This document shows positions 53,188 to 61,973 of a DNA stretch of 64,000 bases, piece after piece. Position 1 is the first letter of the stretch. The number at the start of each line of letters is the position of its first letter. The translations under genes and the position numbers were made by a program. The notes beneath the pieces were generated by a model, which was not told where the DNA came from, did not search any database, and was given only the letters and a program-made list of their open reading frames with translations. The DNA is from Pseudooceanicola marinus (GTDB lineage Bacteria > Pseudomonadota > Alphaproteobacteria > Rhodobacterales > Rhodobacteraceae). Location of the stretch: NCBI RefSeq assembly GCF_020177265.1, contig NZ_JAIVMC010000002.1, positions 1 to 64,000 on the forward strand, written 5' to 3'.

Positions 53188-53519
53188 GAAGATGTCCCTG
53201 AAGTTGACTGGCAGACAGAAATGAGTCGGTGCAACCGCACCCGTCGCCCCTCATGACAGCTGCATATGTAAGTTTTCTTACATTTTGTAATTTTGATAAC
53301 ATTTCTGTCGGATCGCGGCCCGCCAGAGCTTCGGGGCCGGACGCTCAGGGGGGCAGGGGCGCCGCGCCTGCCGGCGTCTCCCTCCGCGATCCGTCGCCGG
53401 TTTTGACGCTAACCTGTTGGCAAGGTCGGCCTCTGTCTGGCTATATCGGCTCAGAGGTCTGCCCGGGGGCCGATGCGCCAGCCGGCGCCGGTGGAGAGGG
53501 GCAGGCACCGGAGGAGACT
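53188..53519. other. Divergent promoter region, autotransporter and acyl-CoA ligase genes
   Basis: This 332-bp spacer includes an unusually AT-rich core (about 53,262-53,303) with two overlapping palindromes described at 53266. The rest is GC-rich. The frame of the ligase stays open through part of it but is not protein-like. Confidence 0.5.
53266..53290. promoter_or_regulatory. Overlapping palindromic operator candidates
   Basis: ATGTAAGTTTTCTTACAT (53266-53283) has perfect 7-bp arms. It overlaps TTACATTTTGTAA (53278-53290), with perfect 5-bp arms. The sites lie about 80-100 bp upstream of the autotransporter start in the AT-rich core of the divergent spacer. The regulator is unknown. Confidence 0.4.
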
Positions 53520-55148
53520 ATGAACACGATTTTCGACGTGGATCTGGACGCTTGCGCGGCGAACCATGCCCCGCTGACCCCGATCACCTTCCTGGACCGC
53601 AGCGCGCGGGTCTATCCTGACCGCATCGCGCTGGTGCACGGCGACCGCCGCCAGGACTGGGCCGAAACCTACGCCCGCTGCCGCCGCCTGGGATCCGCCC
53701 TGGCCGGTCGCGGCCTGGGGCGTGGCGACACGGTGGCGGTGATCGCCGCCAATATCCCCGAGCTGTTCGAGGCCCACTTTGGCGTGCCGATGATCGGCGC
53801 CGTGCTGAACGCCATCAACACCCGGCTGGACGCCGAGGCCATCGCCTTCATCCTCGACCACGGTGAGGCGAAGGTGCTGATGGTCGACCCCGAGTTTGCG
53901 CCTGTCGCGGCGGAGGCGGTGGCGATGTGCCATCGCAGTGACCTGCTGATCGTCGACATCGAGGACCCGCTGCATGGCCCGGCCGATCCCATCGGCGCGC
54001 TGACCTACGAGGCCCTGCTGGCCGAGGGGGATCCAACCTTCGCCTGGGCGCCGCCGGGCGACGAATGGGATGCGATCACGCTGAACTACACCTCCGGCAC
54101 CACGGGCAACCCCAAGGGCGTCGTCTATCACCATCGCGGCGCACATCTGAACGCCCTGGCGCAGATCCATTCCTGGGACATGCCGACCCATTCGGTCTAC
54201 CTCTGGACGCTGCCGATGTTCCATTGCAACGGCTGGTGCTTCCCCTGGGCGATGGCGGCCAATGCCGGCACCTCCGTCTGCCTGCGCCATGTCCGGGCCG
54301 AGCCGATCTTCGAGCTGATCGCGCAGGAGAAGGTCACCCATTTCTGCGGCGCGCCGATCGTGCTGAACATGCTGGCCCAGAACCCGGAGCTGAAGCAGTT
54401 TGACCACGAGGTGAAGGTGATGACCGCCGGTGCCTCGCCGCCTGCCGCCGTGATCCAGGCGATGGAGGCCATGGGCGTGGAGGTCACCCATGTCTACGGG
54501 CTGACCGAGGTCTACGGCCCCGCGCTGATCTGTGCCTGGAAAGGCGAATGGGACAGCCTGCCGCCCGACCAGCGGGCGAAGATGAAGGCGCGCCAGGGTG
54601 TGGGCAACATCGCCCTGAACGAGATCATGGTGGCCGATCCCGAAAGCCTGGCACCGGTGCCCCAGGACGGCCAGACCATCGGGGAGATCTTCCTGAAGGG
54701 CCATATCGTCATGCGCGGCTACCTGAAGAACCCCAAGGCCACGGCCGAGGCCTTCCGCGGCGGCTGGTTCGCCACAGGCGACCTGGGGGTGATGCACCCC
54801 GACGGCTATGTGGAACTGAAAGACCGGTTGAAGGACATCATCATCTCGGGCGGCGAAAACATCTCCTCGGTGGAGATCGAGGAGGTGCTCTATCGCCACC
54901 CGGCGGTGCTGGAGGCGGCGGTGGTCGCCCGGCCGGATGAGAAATGGGGCGAGACCCCCTGCGCCTTCGTCGACCTGAAGCCGAGCCTTGACGTGGATGC
55001 CGCCGACATCATCGCCTATTGCCGCGATCACATGGCGCATTTCAAGGCGCCCAAGACGGTGGTCTTCGGGCCACTTCCCAAGACCTCGACCGGCAAGATC
55101 CAGAAGTTCCAGCTGCGCGACCGTGCGAAGGCGCTGCCCGTCGGCTGA
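53520..55148 (+). CDS. AMP-forming acyl-CoA synthetase (DmdB-like)
   Basis: This 542-aa ligase activates a carboxylic acid via acyl-AMP to acyl-CoA. The P-loop-like A3 motif is YTSGTTGNPKGV, A5 is YGLTEVYGP, A7 is ATGDLG, A8 is KDRLKDIIISGGENISS, and the catalytic A10 lysine is in KTSTGKIQKF. Sequence flavour (HFGVPMIGAVLNAINTRLDAEAIAFILDHGEAKV) is that of the medium/short-chain group that includes roseobacter DmdB, the methylmercaptopropionate-CoA ligase of DMSP breakdown. The substrate is not proven. ATG 53520 follows GGAGGAG; an upstream in-frame start at 53229 is unlikely. Confidence 0.88.
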   Translation: MNTIFDVDLDACAANHAPLTPITFLDRSARVYPDRIALVHGDRRQDWAETYARCRRLGSALAGRGLGRGDTVAVIAANIPELFEAHFGVPMIGAVLNAINTRLDAEAIAFILDHGEAKVLMVDPEFAPVAAEAVAMCHRSDLLIVDIEDPLHGPADPIGALTYEALLAEGDPTFAWAPPGDEWDAITLNYTSGTTGNPKGVVYHHRGAHLNALAQIHSWDMPTHSVYLWTLPMFHCNGWCFPWAMAANAGTSVCLRHVRAEPIFELIAQEKVTHFCGAPIVLNMLAQNPELKQFDHEVKVMTAGASPPAAVIQAMEAMGVEVTHVYGLTEVYGPALICAWKGEWDSLPPDQRAKMKARQGVGNIALNEIMVADPESLAPVPQDGQTIGEIFLKGHIVMRGYLKNPKATAEAFRGGWFATGDLGVMHPDGYVELKDRLKDIIISGGENISSVEIEEVLYRHPAVLEAAVVARPDEKWGETPCAFVDLKPSLDVDAADIIAYCRDHMAHFKAPKTVVFGPLPKTSTGKIQKFQLRDRAKALPVG

Positions 55149-55169
55149 CGTGGCGGAACCGTCTGGGCT

Positions 55170-55206
55170 CCGCCGCGGCGCGATAGGCGCGCGGCGGGCC
55201 CTTTTC
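55170..55206 (+). terminator. Rho-independent terminator of the acyl-CoA ligase gene
   Basis: CCGCCGCG (55170-55177) pairs with CGCGGCGG (55190-55197), followed by GCCCTTTTCC. Confidence 0.65.
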
Positions 55207-55285
55207 CTCGCTCACGGGGCAGAATCCCCCCTCGCATCCGCGCCCCCAACTTCCTATAAGCGGGACAAACAGCGGGAGACGCAGG

Positions 55286-56074
55286 ATGAGCGGAGAGCTT
55301 TCCCCCATCGACAAGGCCAAGTTCGTGGCCGCGAAGAGGGCCACCGATTTCGTCGAGGACGGCATGCGTGTCGGCCTGGGCACCGGCAGCACGGCCGCCT
55401 GGATGGTGAAATGCCTGGGCGAACGGGTGCGCAAGGAAGGCCTGAAGATCACCGGCGTGCCCACCTCGACCCGCACCGCGGACCTGGCGCGGAGCCTCGG
55501 CATCAAGGTGGTGTCTCTGGAAGAGGCGAAGTGGCTGGACCTGACCATCGACGGCGCCGACGAGATCGACGGCGACCTGAACCTGATCAAGGGCGGCGGC
55601 GGCGCGCATCTGCAGGAAAAGGTTGTGGCCACGGCCAGCGACCGCATGGTGGTCATCGCCGATGCCGCCAAGGAGGTGGAGACGCTGGGCGCCTTCCCCC
55701 TGCCGATCGAGGTGATCCGCTTCGGCTGGCGCACCACCCAGGCGCTGGTGGAAGAGATGCTGATCTCGATGGACGTGCTTGGCCGTGACGTGACCCTGCG
55801 GATGCAGGGCGATGCGCCCTTCATCTCCGACGAGGGGAACTACATCCTCGACCTGCACCTGAACCGCATCGGCAACCCGCGCGAACTGGCGCTGGTGCTG
55901 AATCAGGTTCCGGGCGTGGTTGAAAATGGCCTTTTCATCGATATCTGCGATACGGTGGTGATCGGCCACGGCGACGGCCGGATCGAGACCCGCGATATCA
56001 ACAATGGTACCACCGAGGACACGCGCCTCGATTTCGTGGAAGAGGACAACCTGTTCAAGGATCTCTCCGACTGA
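55286..56074 (+). CDS. rpiA: Ribose-5-phosphate isomerase A
   Basis: This 262-aa enzyme interconverts ribose 5-phosphate and ribulose 5-phosphate (pentose phosphate pathway). Active-site motifs are GLGTGSTAAWMV, TIDGADEIDGDLNLIKGGGGAHLQEKVVA and the C-terminal GVVENGLFIDICDTVVIG. Length is slightly above the 220-235 typical, due to a C-terminal extension (DGRIETRDINNGTTEDTR...). The ATG follows AGG. The glutathione reductase gene follows 102 bp later on the same strand and may share a transcript. Confidence 0.95.
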   Translation: MSGELSPIDKAKFVAAKRATDFVEDGMRVGLGTGSTAAWMVKCLGERVRKEGLKITGVPTSTRTADLARSLGIKVVSLEEAKWLDLTIDGADEIDGDLNLIKGGGGAHLQEKVVATASDRMVVIADAAKEVETLGAFPLPIEVIRFGWRTTQALVEEMLISMDVLGRDVTLRMQGDAPFISDEGNYILDLHLNRIGNPRELALVLNQVPGVVENGLFIDICDTVVIGHGDGRIETRDINNGTTEDTRLDFVEEDNLFKDLSD

Positions 56075-56176
56075 CATTTCCCAGCCGCAGCGGGCCGCCC
56101 GGCCCGCCGCGCCCCGGGTCCGGCTGTCCTCCCCCGGCCGCCAGGGGCGTGCGGTACAACGCAAGGACAACGGCCC

Positions 56177-57565
56177 ATGGCATCCGATACCCCCTCGACC
56201 TTCGACTATGACCTCTTCGTGATCGGCGCCGGATCGGGCGGCGTGCGCGCGGCCCGCGTGGCCGCCGGCGAAGCGGGCGCCAAGGTCGCCATCGCCGAGG
56301 AAAGCCGCTATGGCGGCACCTGCGTGATCCGGGGCTGCGTGCCGAAGAAGCTGATGGTCTTCGCCAGCGGCTACGGCACCATGGCGGCCGAGGCCCAGGC
56401 CTATGGCTGGGACATCACCGAAAACGGCTTCGACTGGGGCGTCTTCAAGCCGAAGCTGGAGGCCGAGTTGGACCGCCTGGAAGGCATCTACCAGAAGCTG
56501 CTGGATGGCTCGGGCGTCGACAAGTTCGATCAGCGCGCCACCCTGGCCGATGCCCATACCGTGCGTCTGGCCGACGGCACCACCAAGACCGCCAAGACGA
56601 TCCTGATCGCCACCGGCGGCCGCCCGGTGAAGCCCGAGATCCCGGGCGCCGAGCTGGGGATCACGTCGAACGACATCTTCCATGTGGATGAGCTGCCCAA
56701 GCGGATCCTGATCGTCGGCGGTGGCTATATCGGCTGCGAATTTGCCGGTGTTCTCAACGGGCTGGGCAGCCATGTGACCCAGTACTACCGCGGCCTGCAG
56801 GTGCTGCGCGGCTTCGACGAGGAAGCCCGGACCCTGATCGCGGACGAGATGAAGATCGCCGGCATCGACCTGAAGACCGGCATCGACGTCGAGAAGCTGG
56901 AGAAGACCGGCGACGGCATCCTGGTGCATGACACCCTCGGCGGCACTGCCACCTTCGACCAGGTGCTGTTTGCCACCGGGCGCGCGCCCAACACCGAAGG
57001 GCTGGGCCTGGAAGAGGCGGGCGTGACGCTGGGCAAGAAGGGCGAGGTCGTGGTGGACGAGTTCAGCCACACCGGCGTGCCCTCGATCTGGGCCATCGGT
57101 GACGTGACCGACCGGGTACAGCTGACCCCCGTCGCGATCCGCGAAGGCATGGCCTTCGTCGAGACGGTGTTCAAGGGCAACCCGACGAAGCCGGACCATG
57201 AGCTGATCCCCACGGCGATCTTCACCCAGCCCGAGATGGGCACCATCGGCCTTTCCGAGGAAGAGGCGCGGGACACGGTGAAGGAACCGCTGGAAATCTA
57301 CGCCACGTCCTTCAAGCCGATGCAGCAGAGCTTCGCCGGCGGTGCCGCGCAGAAGATCCTGATGAAGCTGATCGTCGGCGCCCACAGCCGCACTGTCCTG
57401 GGCTGTCACATCGTCGGCCCCTCGGCGGGCGAGATGATCCAGATGGCCGGCATCGCCGTAAAGATGGGGGCCACCAAGGAAGATTTCGACCGCACCGTGG
57501 CGGTGCACCCGACCGCGGCGGAAGAGATGGTGACCATGCGCAACCCGGTCCGTACCCTCAGCTGA
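56177..57565 (+). CDS. gor: Glutathione-disulfide reductase
   Basis: This 462-aa FAD/NADPH enzyme regenerates glutathione. The FAD motif is FVIGAGSGGVRAAR, the redox disulfide GGTCVIRGCVPKK (C49 and C54), the NAD(P) motif IVGGGYIGCEFAGVL, the second FAD motif WAIGDVTD, and the catalytic base sits in HPTAAEE. GCVPKKL and the overall sequence favour glutathione reductase over dihydrolipoamide dehydrogenase. A cofactor preference for NADPH is inferred from family. Confidence 0.93.
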   Translation: MASDTPSTFDYDLFVIGAGSGGVRAARVAAGEAGAKVAIAEESRYGGTCVIRGCVPKKLMVFASGYGTMAAEAQAYGWDITENGFDWGVFKPKLEAELDRLEGIYQKLLDGSGVDKFDQRATLADAHTVRLADGTTKTAKTILIATGGRPVKPEIPGAELGITSNDIFHVDELPKRILIVGGGYIGCEFAGVLNGLGSHVTQYYRGLQVLRGFDEEARTLIADEMKIAGIDLKTGIDVEKLEKTGDGILVHDTLGGTATFDQVLFATGRAPNTEGLGLEEAGVTLGKKGEVVVDEFSHTGVPSIWAIGDVTDRVQLTPVAIREGMAFVETVFKGNPTKPDHELIPTAIFTQPEMGTIGLSEEEARDTVKEPLEIYATSFKPMQQSFAGGAAQKILMKLIVGAHSRTVLGCHIVGPSAGEMIQMAGIAVKMGATKEDFDRTVAVHPTAAEEMVTMRNPVRTLS

Positions 57566-57650
57566 GGGCGGCAAGTGGTCGCGAAAACTTGAAATTCACG
57601 CCTCGGCTGCACAGCTAGGGGCAAAGCATATTGACTGAGAAGGGGAGACA

Positions 57651-58820
57651 ATGGCTGGAGAGAATGGCGGCCCCTGGGGCGGCGGCGGCGGCGGCCGACC
57701 CACACCGCCCTCGGGAGGCAATGGCGGCAACCGCGGTGGCCAGAATGGTGGCCAGGGCGGCGGCGGTCGGGATGACAAGCCGAATATTCCGGATATCGAT
57801 GAACTGGTCCGCAAGGGCCAGGACCAGCTGCGCGTCCTGATGGGCGGTCGCGGCAACGGCGGCGGCCAGTCCGGCGGCGGTGGCGGCATGGGGGGCGGTG
57901 GTCCCCTGGTCACGCGCTCCATGGTGGGCCTGGGCCTTATCCTGGCCTTCATCGGCTGGCTCTTCGCCAGCGTCTATACCGTGCGGCCGGACGAACAATC
58001 GGTCGAGCTGTTCCTGGGCGAGTATTCCTCGACCGGCCAGCCGGGCCTGAACTTCGCACCCTGGCCGCTGGTCACGCATGAGGTGATCGCGGTGACCCGC
58101 GAACGCATCGTCGACGTGGGCGTCGGTGGTCGTGGCGCACAGGCGGGCCTGATGCTGACCGGGGACGAGAACATCGTCGACATCGACTTCCAAGTCGTGT
58201 GGAACATCACCGATCCGGCGCAGTTCCTGTTCAACCTGCGCGATCCGCAGATGACGATTTCTGCCGTGTCCGAATCCGCCATGCGCGAGATCATCGCCCA
58301 GTCCGAGCTGTCGCCGATCCTCAACCGGGATCGTGGCGCCATCGCCTCGCGGCTGCAGGACCTGATCCAGTCGACGCTGGACAGCTACGGCGCCGGCATG
58401 AACGTCATCCGCGTCAACTTCGACAAGGCCGACCCGCCGGCGGAGGTCATCGACGCCTTCCGCGAAGTGCAGGCCGCCGAGCAGCAGCGCGAACGTCTGA
58501 CCAACGAGGCCGACGCCTATGCCAACCGGGTGACTGCCGAAGCGCGTGGTCAGGCCGCGCAGCTGCGCCAGGAAGCCGAAGGTTATCGCGCCCAGGTCGT
58601 CAACGAGGCCGAAGGTCAGGCCAGCCGGTTCTCCGCCGTGCTGGACGAGTACCGCAAGGCCCCCGAGGTGACCCGCAAGCGTCTGTACCTGGAAGCCATG
58701 GAAGACGTGCTGGGCGACGTGAACAAGGTGATCGTCGACGGCGAGGCTGGTTCCGGCGTGCTGCCCTACCTGCCGCTGAACCAGCTTGCGCCCGGCTCTG
58801 CCGGCCAGTCGAACCAGTAA
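57651..58820 (+). CDS. hflK: FtsH protease modulator HflK
   Basis: This 389-aa inner-membrane SPFH/prohibitin protein forms a large complex with HflC around the FtsH protease. It begins with an extremely glycine-rich cytoplasmic tail (residues about 4-85, for example GGGGGGRPTPPSGGNGG). One membrane helix follows (GLGLILAFIGWLFASVYTV), then the SPFH domain in the periplasm (LFLGEYSSTGQPGLNFAPWPL) and a coiled-coil rich in RLTNEADAYANRVTAEARGQAAQLRQEAEGY. It lies 12 bp upstream of hflC. Confidence 0.95.
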   Translation: MAGENGGPWGGGGGGRPTPPSGGNGGNRGGQNGGQGGGGRDDKPNIPDIDELVRKGQDQLRVLMGGRGNGGGQSGGGGGMGGGGPLVTRSMVGLGLILAFIGWLFASVYTVRPDEQSVELFLGEYSSTGQPGLNFAPWPLVTHEVIAVTRERIVDVGVGGRGAQAGLMLTGDENIVDIDFQVVWNITDPAQFLFNLRDPQMTISAVSESAMREIIAQSELSPILNRDRGAIASRLQDLIQSTLDSYGAGMNVIRVNFDKADPPAEVIDAFREVQAAEQQRERLTNEADAYANRVTAEARGQAAQLRQEAEGYRAQVVNEAEGQASRFSAVLDEYRKAPEVTRKRLYLEAMEDVLGDVNKVIVDGEAGSGVLPYLPLNQLAPGSAGQSNQ

Positions 58821-58832
58821 GGGAGAGAGATC

Positions 58833-59900
58833 ATGAAAAAGACAACGATCCTTCTGCCCCTGGTGGTGGTTCTGGGCCTGGTGGGCTTCTCCTCGTTGTT
58901 CATCGTCGATGAACGCGAGAAGGCCCTGGTCCTGCAGTTCGGCCGCGTGGTCGACGTGAAGGAAGAGCCCGGGCTCGCCTTCAAGATCCCGCTGATCCAG
59001 GAAGTCGTGAACTACGACGACCGTATCCTGTCGCGCGACATCGACCCGCTGGAAGTCACCCCGCTGGACGACCGCCGCCTGGTGGTCGACGCCTTCGCCC
59101 GCTACCGCATCACCGACGTGCGCCAGTTCCGCCAGGCCAATGGCGTGGGCGGCATCGCGGCGGCGGAGTCGCGGATCGACTCGATCCTGCGGTCGCAGAC
59201 CCGGGAGATCCTGGGTTCGGTCCGTTCGGACGAGATCCTGTCGGCCGACCGGGCCGCGCTGATGGCGCGGATCCGTGACGGTGCCTTCGACGAGGCACAG
59301 TCTCTGGGCCTGGAGATCATCGACGTGCGCCTGAAGCGGACCGACCTGCCGGCCGAGAACCTCGACGCCACCTTCGCCCGGATGCGGGCCGAGCGGGAAC
59401 GTGAGGCGGCCGACCAGATCGCCCGCGGTAACGAACGCGCCCAGGAAATCCGCGCCAACGCGGATCGTCAGCGGGTCGAGGTCGTGTCCGAGGCACAGCG
59501 TGAGGCCGACATCATCCGTGGTCAGGCCGACGCGCGGCGCAACGCGGTCTTCGCCGAGGCCTATGGCGCCGACGAGGAGTTCTTCGAGTTCTACCGCTCG
59601 CTTGACGCCTATCGCGCGGCCCTGGCGGGCAATACCTCGACCATGATCATGTCCCCGGACAGCGAGTTCTTCAGCTACCTGAAGTCCAACAATCCCTCCG
59701 GGGCGGCTCTGTCGCCCGCGCAGGCCACGGAGGCAGCCGCCTCTGAGGAGGGGACGGTCAGCGAGGACGCAAACACCGAAGAGGAGGCCGCCCCCGCGGA
59801 GGAGACCTCCGACGAGGCGCCTGAGGCGTCCGAGGACAACGGCGCAGGTGAGGCGGGCAACGCCTCGACCATGCCGCTGGACGACAGCGCGACCGAATGA
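58833..59900 (+). CDS. hflC: FtsH protease modulator HflC
   Basis: This is a 355-aa partner of HflK. A signal-anchor helix (TTILLPLVVVLGLVGFSSLFIV) is followed by an SPFH domain (REKALVLQFGRVVDVKEEPGLAFKIPL). A helical stretch comes next (ADQIARGNERAQEIRANADRQRVEVVSEAQREADIIRGQADA). The last 65 or so residues are an unusual acidic, low-complexity tail (EEGTVSEDANTEEEAAPAEE...), making it longer than most HflC. GGGAGAG precedes the ATG. Its stop overlaps the DUF2065 start by 4 nt. Confidence 0.95.
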   Translation: MKKTTILLPLVVVLGLVGFSSLFIVDEREKALVLQFGRVVDVKEEPGLAFKIPLIQEVVNYDDRILSRDIDPLEVTPLDDRRLVVDAFARYRITDVRQFRQANGVGGIAAAESRIDSILRSQTREILGSVRSDEILSADRAALMARIRDGAFDEAQSLGLEIIDVRLKRTDLPAENLDATFARMRAEREREAADQIARGNERAQEIRANADRQRVEVVSEAQREADIIRGQADARRNAVFAEAYGADEEFFEFYRSLDAYRAALAGNTSTMIMSPDSEFFSYLKSNNPSGAALSPAQATEAAASEEGTVSEDANTEEEAAPAEETSDEAPEASEDNGAGEAGNASTMPLDDSATE

Positions 59901-60106
59901 TCATCGAGGCGCTTGCCACGGGCTGTCTTGCCCTTGGTCTGGTGTTTCTTCTGGAGGGGCTGGCCTGGGTGCTGGCCCCTTCTTTCGTGGAGCGCCTGCT
60001 GGCCTTCATGGCGACCTTGGCCGAGGTGGACCGGCGCCGCATCGGCGCCCTGGCGCTGGTCGCGGGGCTGGTGCTGCTTTGGCTTGCACATGCCCTCGGG
60101 GCGTGA
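59897..60106 (+). CDS. DUF2065 family small membrane protein
   Basis: This 69-aa protein has two hydrophobic helices (ALATGCLALGLVFLLEGLAWVLAP and IGALALVAGLVLLWLAHAL). DUF2065 genes commonly lie next to hflKC, as here. Its 4-nt overlap with hflC implies translational coupling and a role near the FtsH-HflKC complex, though the family function is unknown. Confidence 0.85.
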   Translation: MIIEALATGCLALGLVFLLEGLAWVLAPSFVERLLAFMATLAEVDRRRIGALALVAGLVLLWLAHALGA

Positions 60107-60149
60107 CGTGATTTGTCACGGGCGCCCTCAGGGGACATGCTAGGCGCCC

Positions 60150-60180
60150 CTTGAAACCCGGAAAGCGGGGTTCAATATAT
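60150..60180 (+). promoter_or_regulatory. Candidate heat-shock (sigma-32/RpoH) promoter before the protease gene
   Basis: CTTGAAA (60150-60156) matches the sigma-32 -35 element. After 16 bp, CAATATAT (60173-60180) could be the -10. The same stretch also forms an imperfect hairpin (TTGAAACCC with GGGGTTCAA). It lies about 210 bp before the protease start, so this rests on sequence resemblance only. Confidence 0.35.
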
Positions 60181-60387
60181 TGAAAAGTCATGTGTTTTGT
60201 CCCGGCGCCCCTGCGGGTCCGGGACGTGGTTGCGGCCCCGCGCACTGTCACCCGGCTTTCACACCCTGTTGACGGGGCGCGATAGGCTTTGTGTTGCGGC
60301 GCGGCAGGCCTACATTAGAAACAAGAAACACGGCGGCTCCCCCGGGCGCCACCGAGGCATCTTCAGCAAGAAGAAGGAGAATTGGGA

Positions 60388-61896
60388 ATGATGAGACAGG
60401 CACAGGCCCTGCGATCCCCCGCGGATCGAGGCGCCATGGCAGAGGCTCGGACCCTGTCGGTGCGCTCCGCGCGGGCCATGTGGATGGGTCTTCTGGCGGT
60501 CGCACTGCTGCTGGCACAGGCCATCTCGGCCCGCGCGCTGCCCGAGAGCTTCGCCGACCTGGCGGAAAAGATCAGCCCGGCCGTGGTGAACATCACCACC
60601 TCCACCACCGTGACGGCGGGCACCGGCCCGTCGCCGATCGTCCCCGAAGGATCTCCGTTCGAGGATTTCTTCCGTGAATTCCAGGATCGCAACGGCGGTG
60701 ACGGCGGCGAGCCGCGTCCGCGTCGCAGCCAGGCGCTCGGCTCCGGTTTCGTGATTTCGGAAGACGGCTACATCGTCACCAACAACCACGTCATCGAAAA
60801 CGCCGACGAGATCCAGATCGAGTTCTTCGACGGCGATGTGATCGACGCGGAACTGGTGGGCACCGATCCGAAGACCGACATCGCGCTGCTGAAGGTCGAG
60901 GCGGATCAGCCGCTGCCCTTCGTCAGCTTCGGCGACAGCGACACCGCCCGCGTGGGCGACTGGGTCGTGGCCATGGGCAACCCGCTGGGCCAGGGCTTCT
61001 CTGTCTCCGCGGGTATCGTGTCGGCGCGCAACCGGGCGCTGTCGGGCACCTATGACGACTACATCCAGACTGACGCCGCCATCAACCGCGGCAACTCCGG
61101 CGGTCCGCTGTTCAACACCGACGGCGAGGTGATCGGCGTGAACACCGCGATCCTGTCGCCCAACGGTGGTTCGATCGGTATCGGCTTCTCCATGGCGTCG
61201 AACGTCGTGAACCGCGTGGTCGACCAGCTGCAGCAGTATGGCGAGACCCGTCGTGGCTGGCTGGGCGTGCGCATCCAGGACGTGACCCCCGACATGGCCG
61301 AGGCCATGGGCCTGGAAGAGGCTGCCGGTGCGATGGTCACCGACGTGCCCGAAGGTCCCGCGATGGACGCCGGCATGGAATCGGGTGACGTGATCACCGT
61401 CTTCGACGGGGTCGAGGTCGAGGACACCCGCGCCCTGGTGCGCCAAGTGGGCAACACCGAGGTCGGCAAGACCGTCCGCGTCACCGTCTGGCGCAATGGC
61501 GATACCGAAACGCTGCGCGTCACCCTGGGCCGCCGCGAGACCTCCGAAGGCGGCATGGCCGAGGCCGAGATCCAGGACGAGGCAGAGCCGCAGGTCCTCG
61601 ACCTGATGGGCATGTCCCTGTCCGAACTGACCCCCGACCTGCGCCAGCAGCTCGATCTGGGCCAGGACATTGACGGCCTCGTGGTCACCGATGTCGACGA
61701 GATGGCCGAAGCCTACGAGAAGGGCGTGCGCGCGGGTGATCTGATCACCGATGCGGGCCAGCAGAAGATCTCCACCGTGGCCGAGCTGGAAGAGCAGATT
61801 TCGGTCGCCGAGGAGGCAGGGCGGAAGTCCATCCTGCTGCTGATCCGTCGCCAGGGCGACCCGCGCTTCGTCGCGCTGCCGCTGTCCGAGGACTGA
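60388..61896 (+). CDS. Do family periplasmic serine protease (DegP/MucD-like)
   Basis: This protease/chaperone of about 502 aa handles misfolded envelope proteins. The N-terminal signal segment is WMGLLAVALLLAQAISARA. The trypsin-like triad is H134 (TNNHVIEN), D164 (KTDIALL) and S237 (GNSGGPL). Two PDZ domains follow (RRGWLGVRIQDVTPDMAEAMGL and a C-terminal GLVVTDVDEMAEAYEKGVRAGDLI). AAGGAG supports the ATG at 60388; other ATGs before the signal segment are possible. Together with hflKC upstream it forms a protein-quality-control cluster. Confidence 0.94.
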   Translation: MMRQAQALRSPADRGAMAEARTLSVRSARAMWMGLLAVALLLAQAISARALPESFADLAEKISPAVVNITTSTTVTAGTGPSPIVPEGSPFEDFFREFQDRNGGDGGEPRPRRSQALGSGFVISEDGYIVTNNHVIENADEIQIEFFDGDVIDAELVGTDPKTDIALLKVEADQPLPFVSFGDSDTARVGDWVVAMGNPLGQGFSVSAGIVSARNRALSGTYDDYIQTDAAINRGNSGGPLFNTDGEVIGVNTAILSPNGGSIGIGFSMASNVVNRVVDQLQQYGETRRGWLGVRIQDVTPDMAEAMGLEEAAGAMVTDVPEGPAMDAGMESGDVITVFDGVEVEDTRALVRQVGNTEVGKTVRVTVWRNGDTETLRVTLGRRETSEGGMAEAEIQDEAEPQVLDLMGMSLSELTPDLRQQLDLGQDIDGLVVTDVDEMAEAYEKGVRAGDLITDAGQQKISTVAELEEQISVAEEAGRKSILLLIRRQGDPRFVALPLSED

Positions 61897-61928
61897 TCGC
61901 AGGTCTTCCGGACCTCAGAGAAGACAAA

Positions 61929-61950
61929 GGGGCGCCTGCGGGCGCCCCTT
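61929..61950. terminator. Bidirectional terminator between protease and lipoprotein genes
   Basis: GGGGCGCC (61929-61936) pairs with GGCGCCCC (61941-61948). AAA on one side and TT on the other lets it serve the two convergent genes. Confidence 0.7.
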
Positions 61951-61973
61951 ATGCATGTCCGGCCAGGGGTCGC

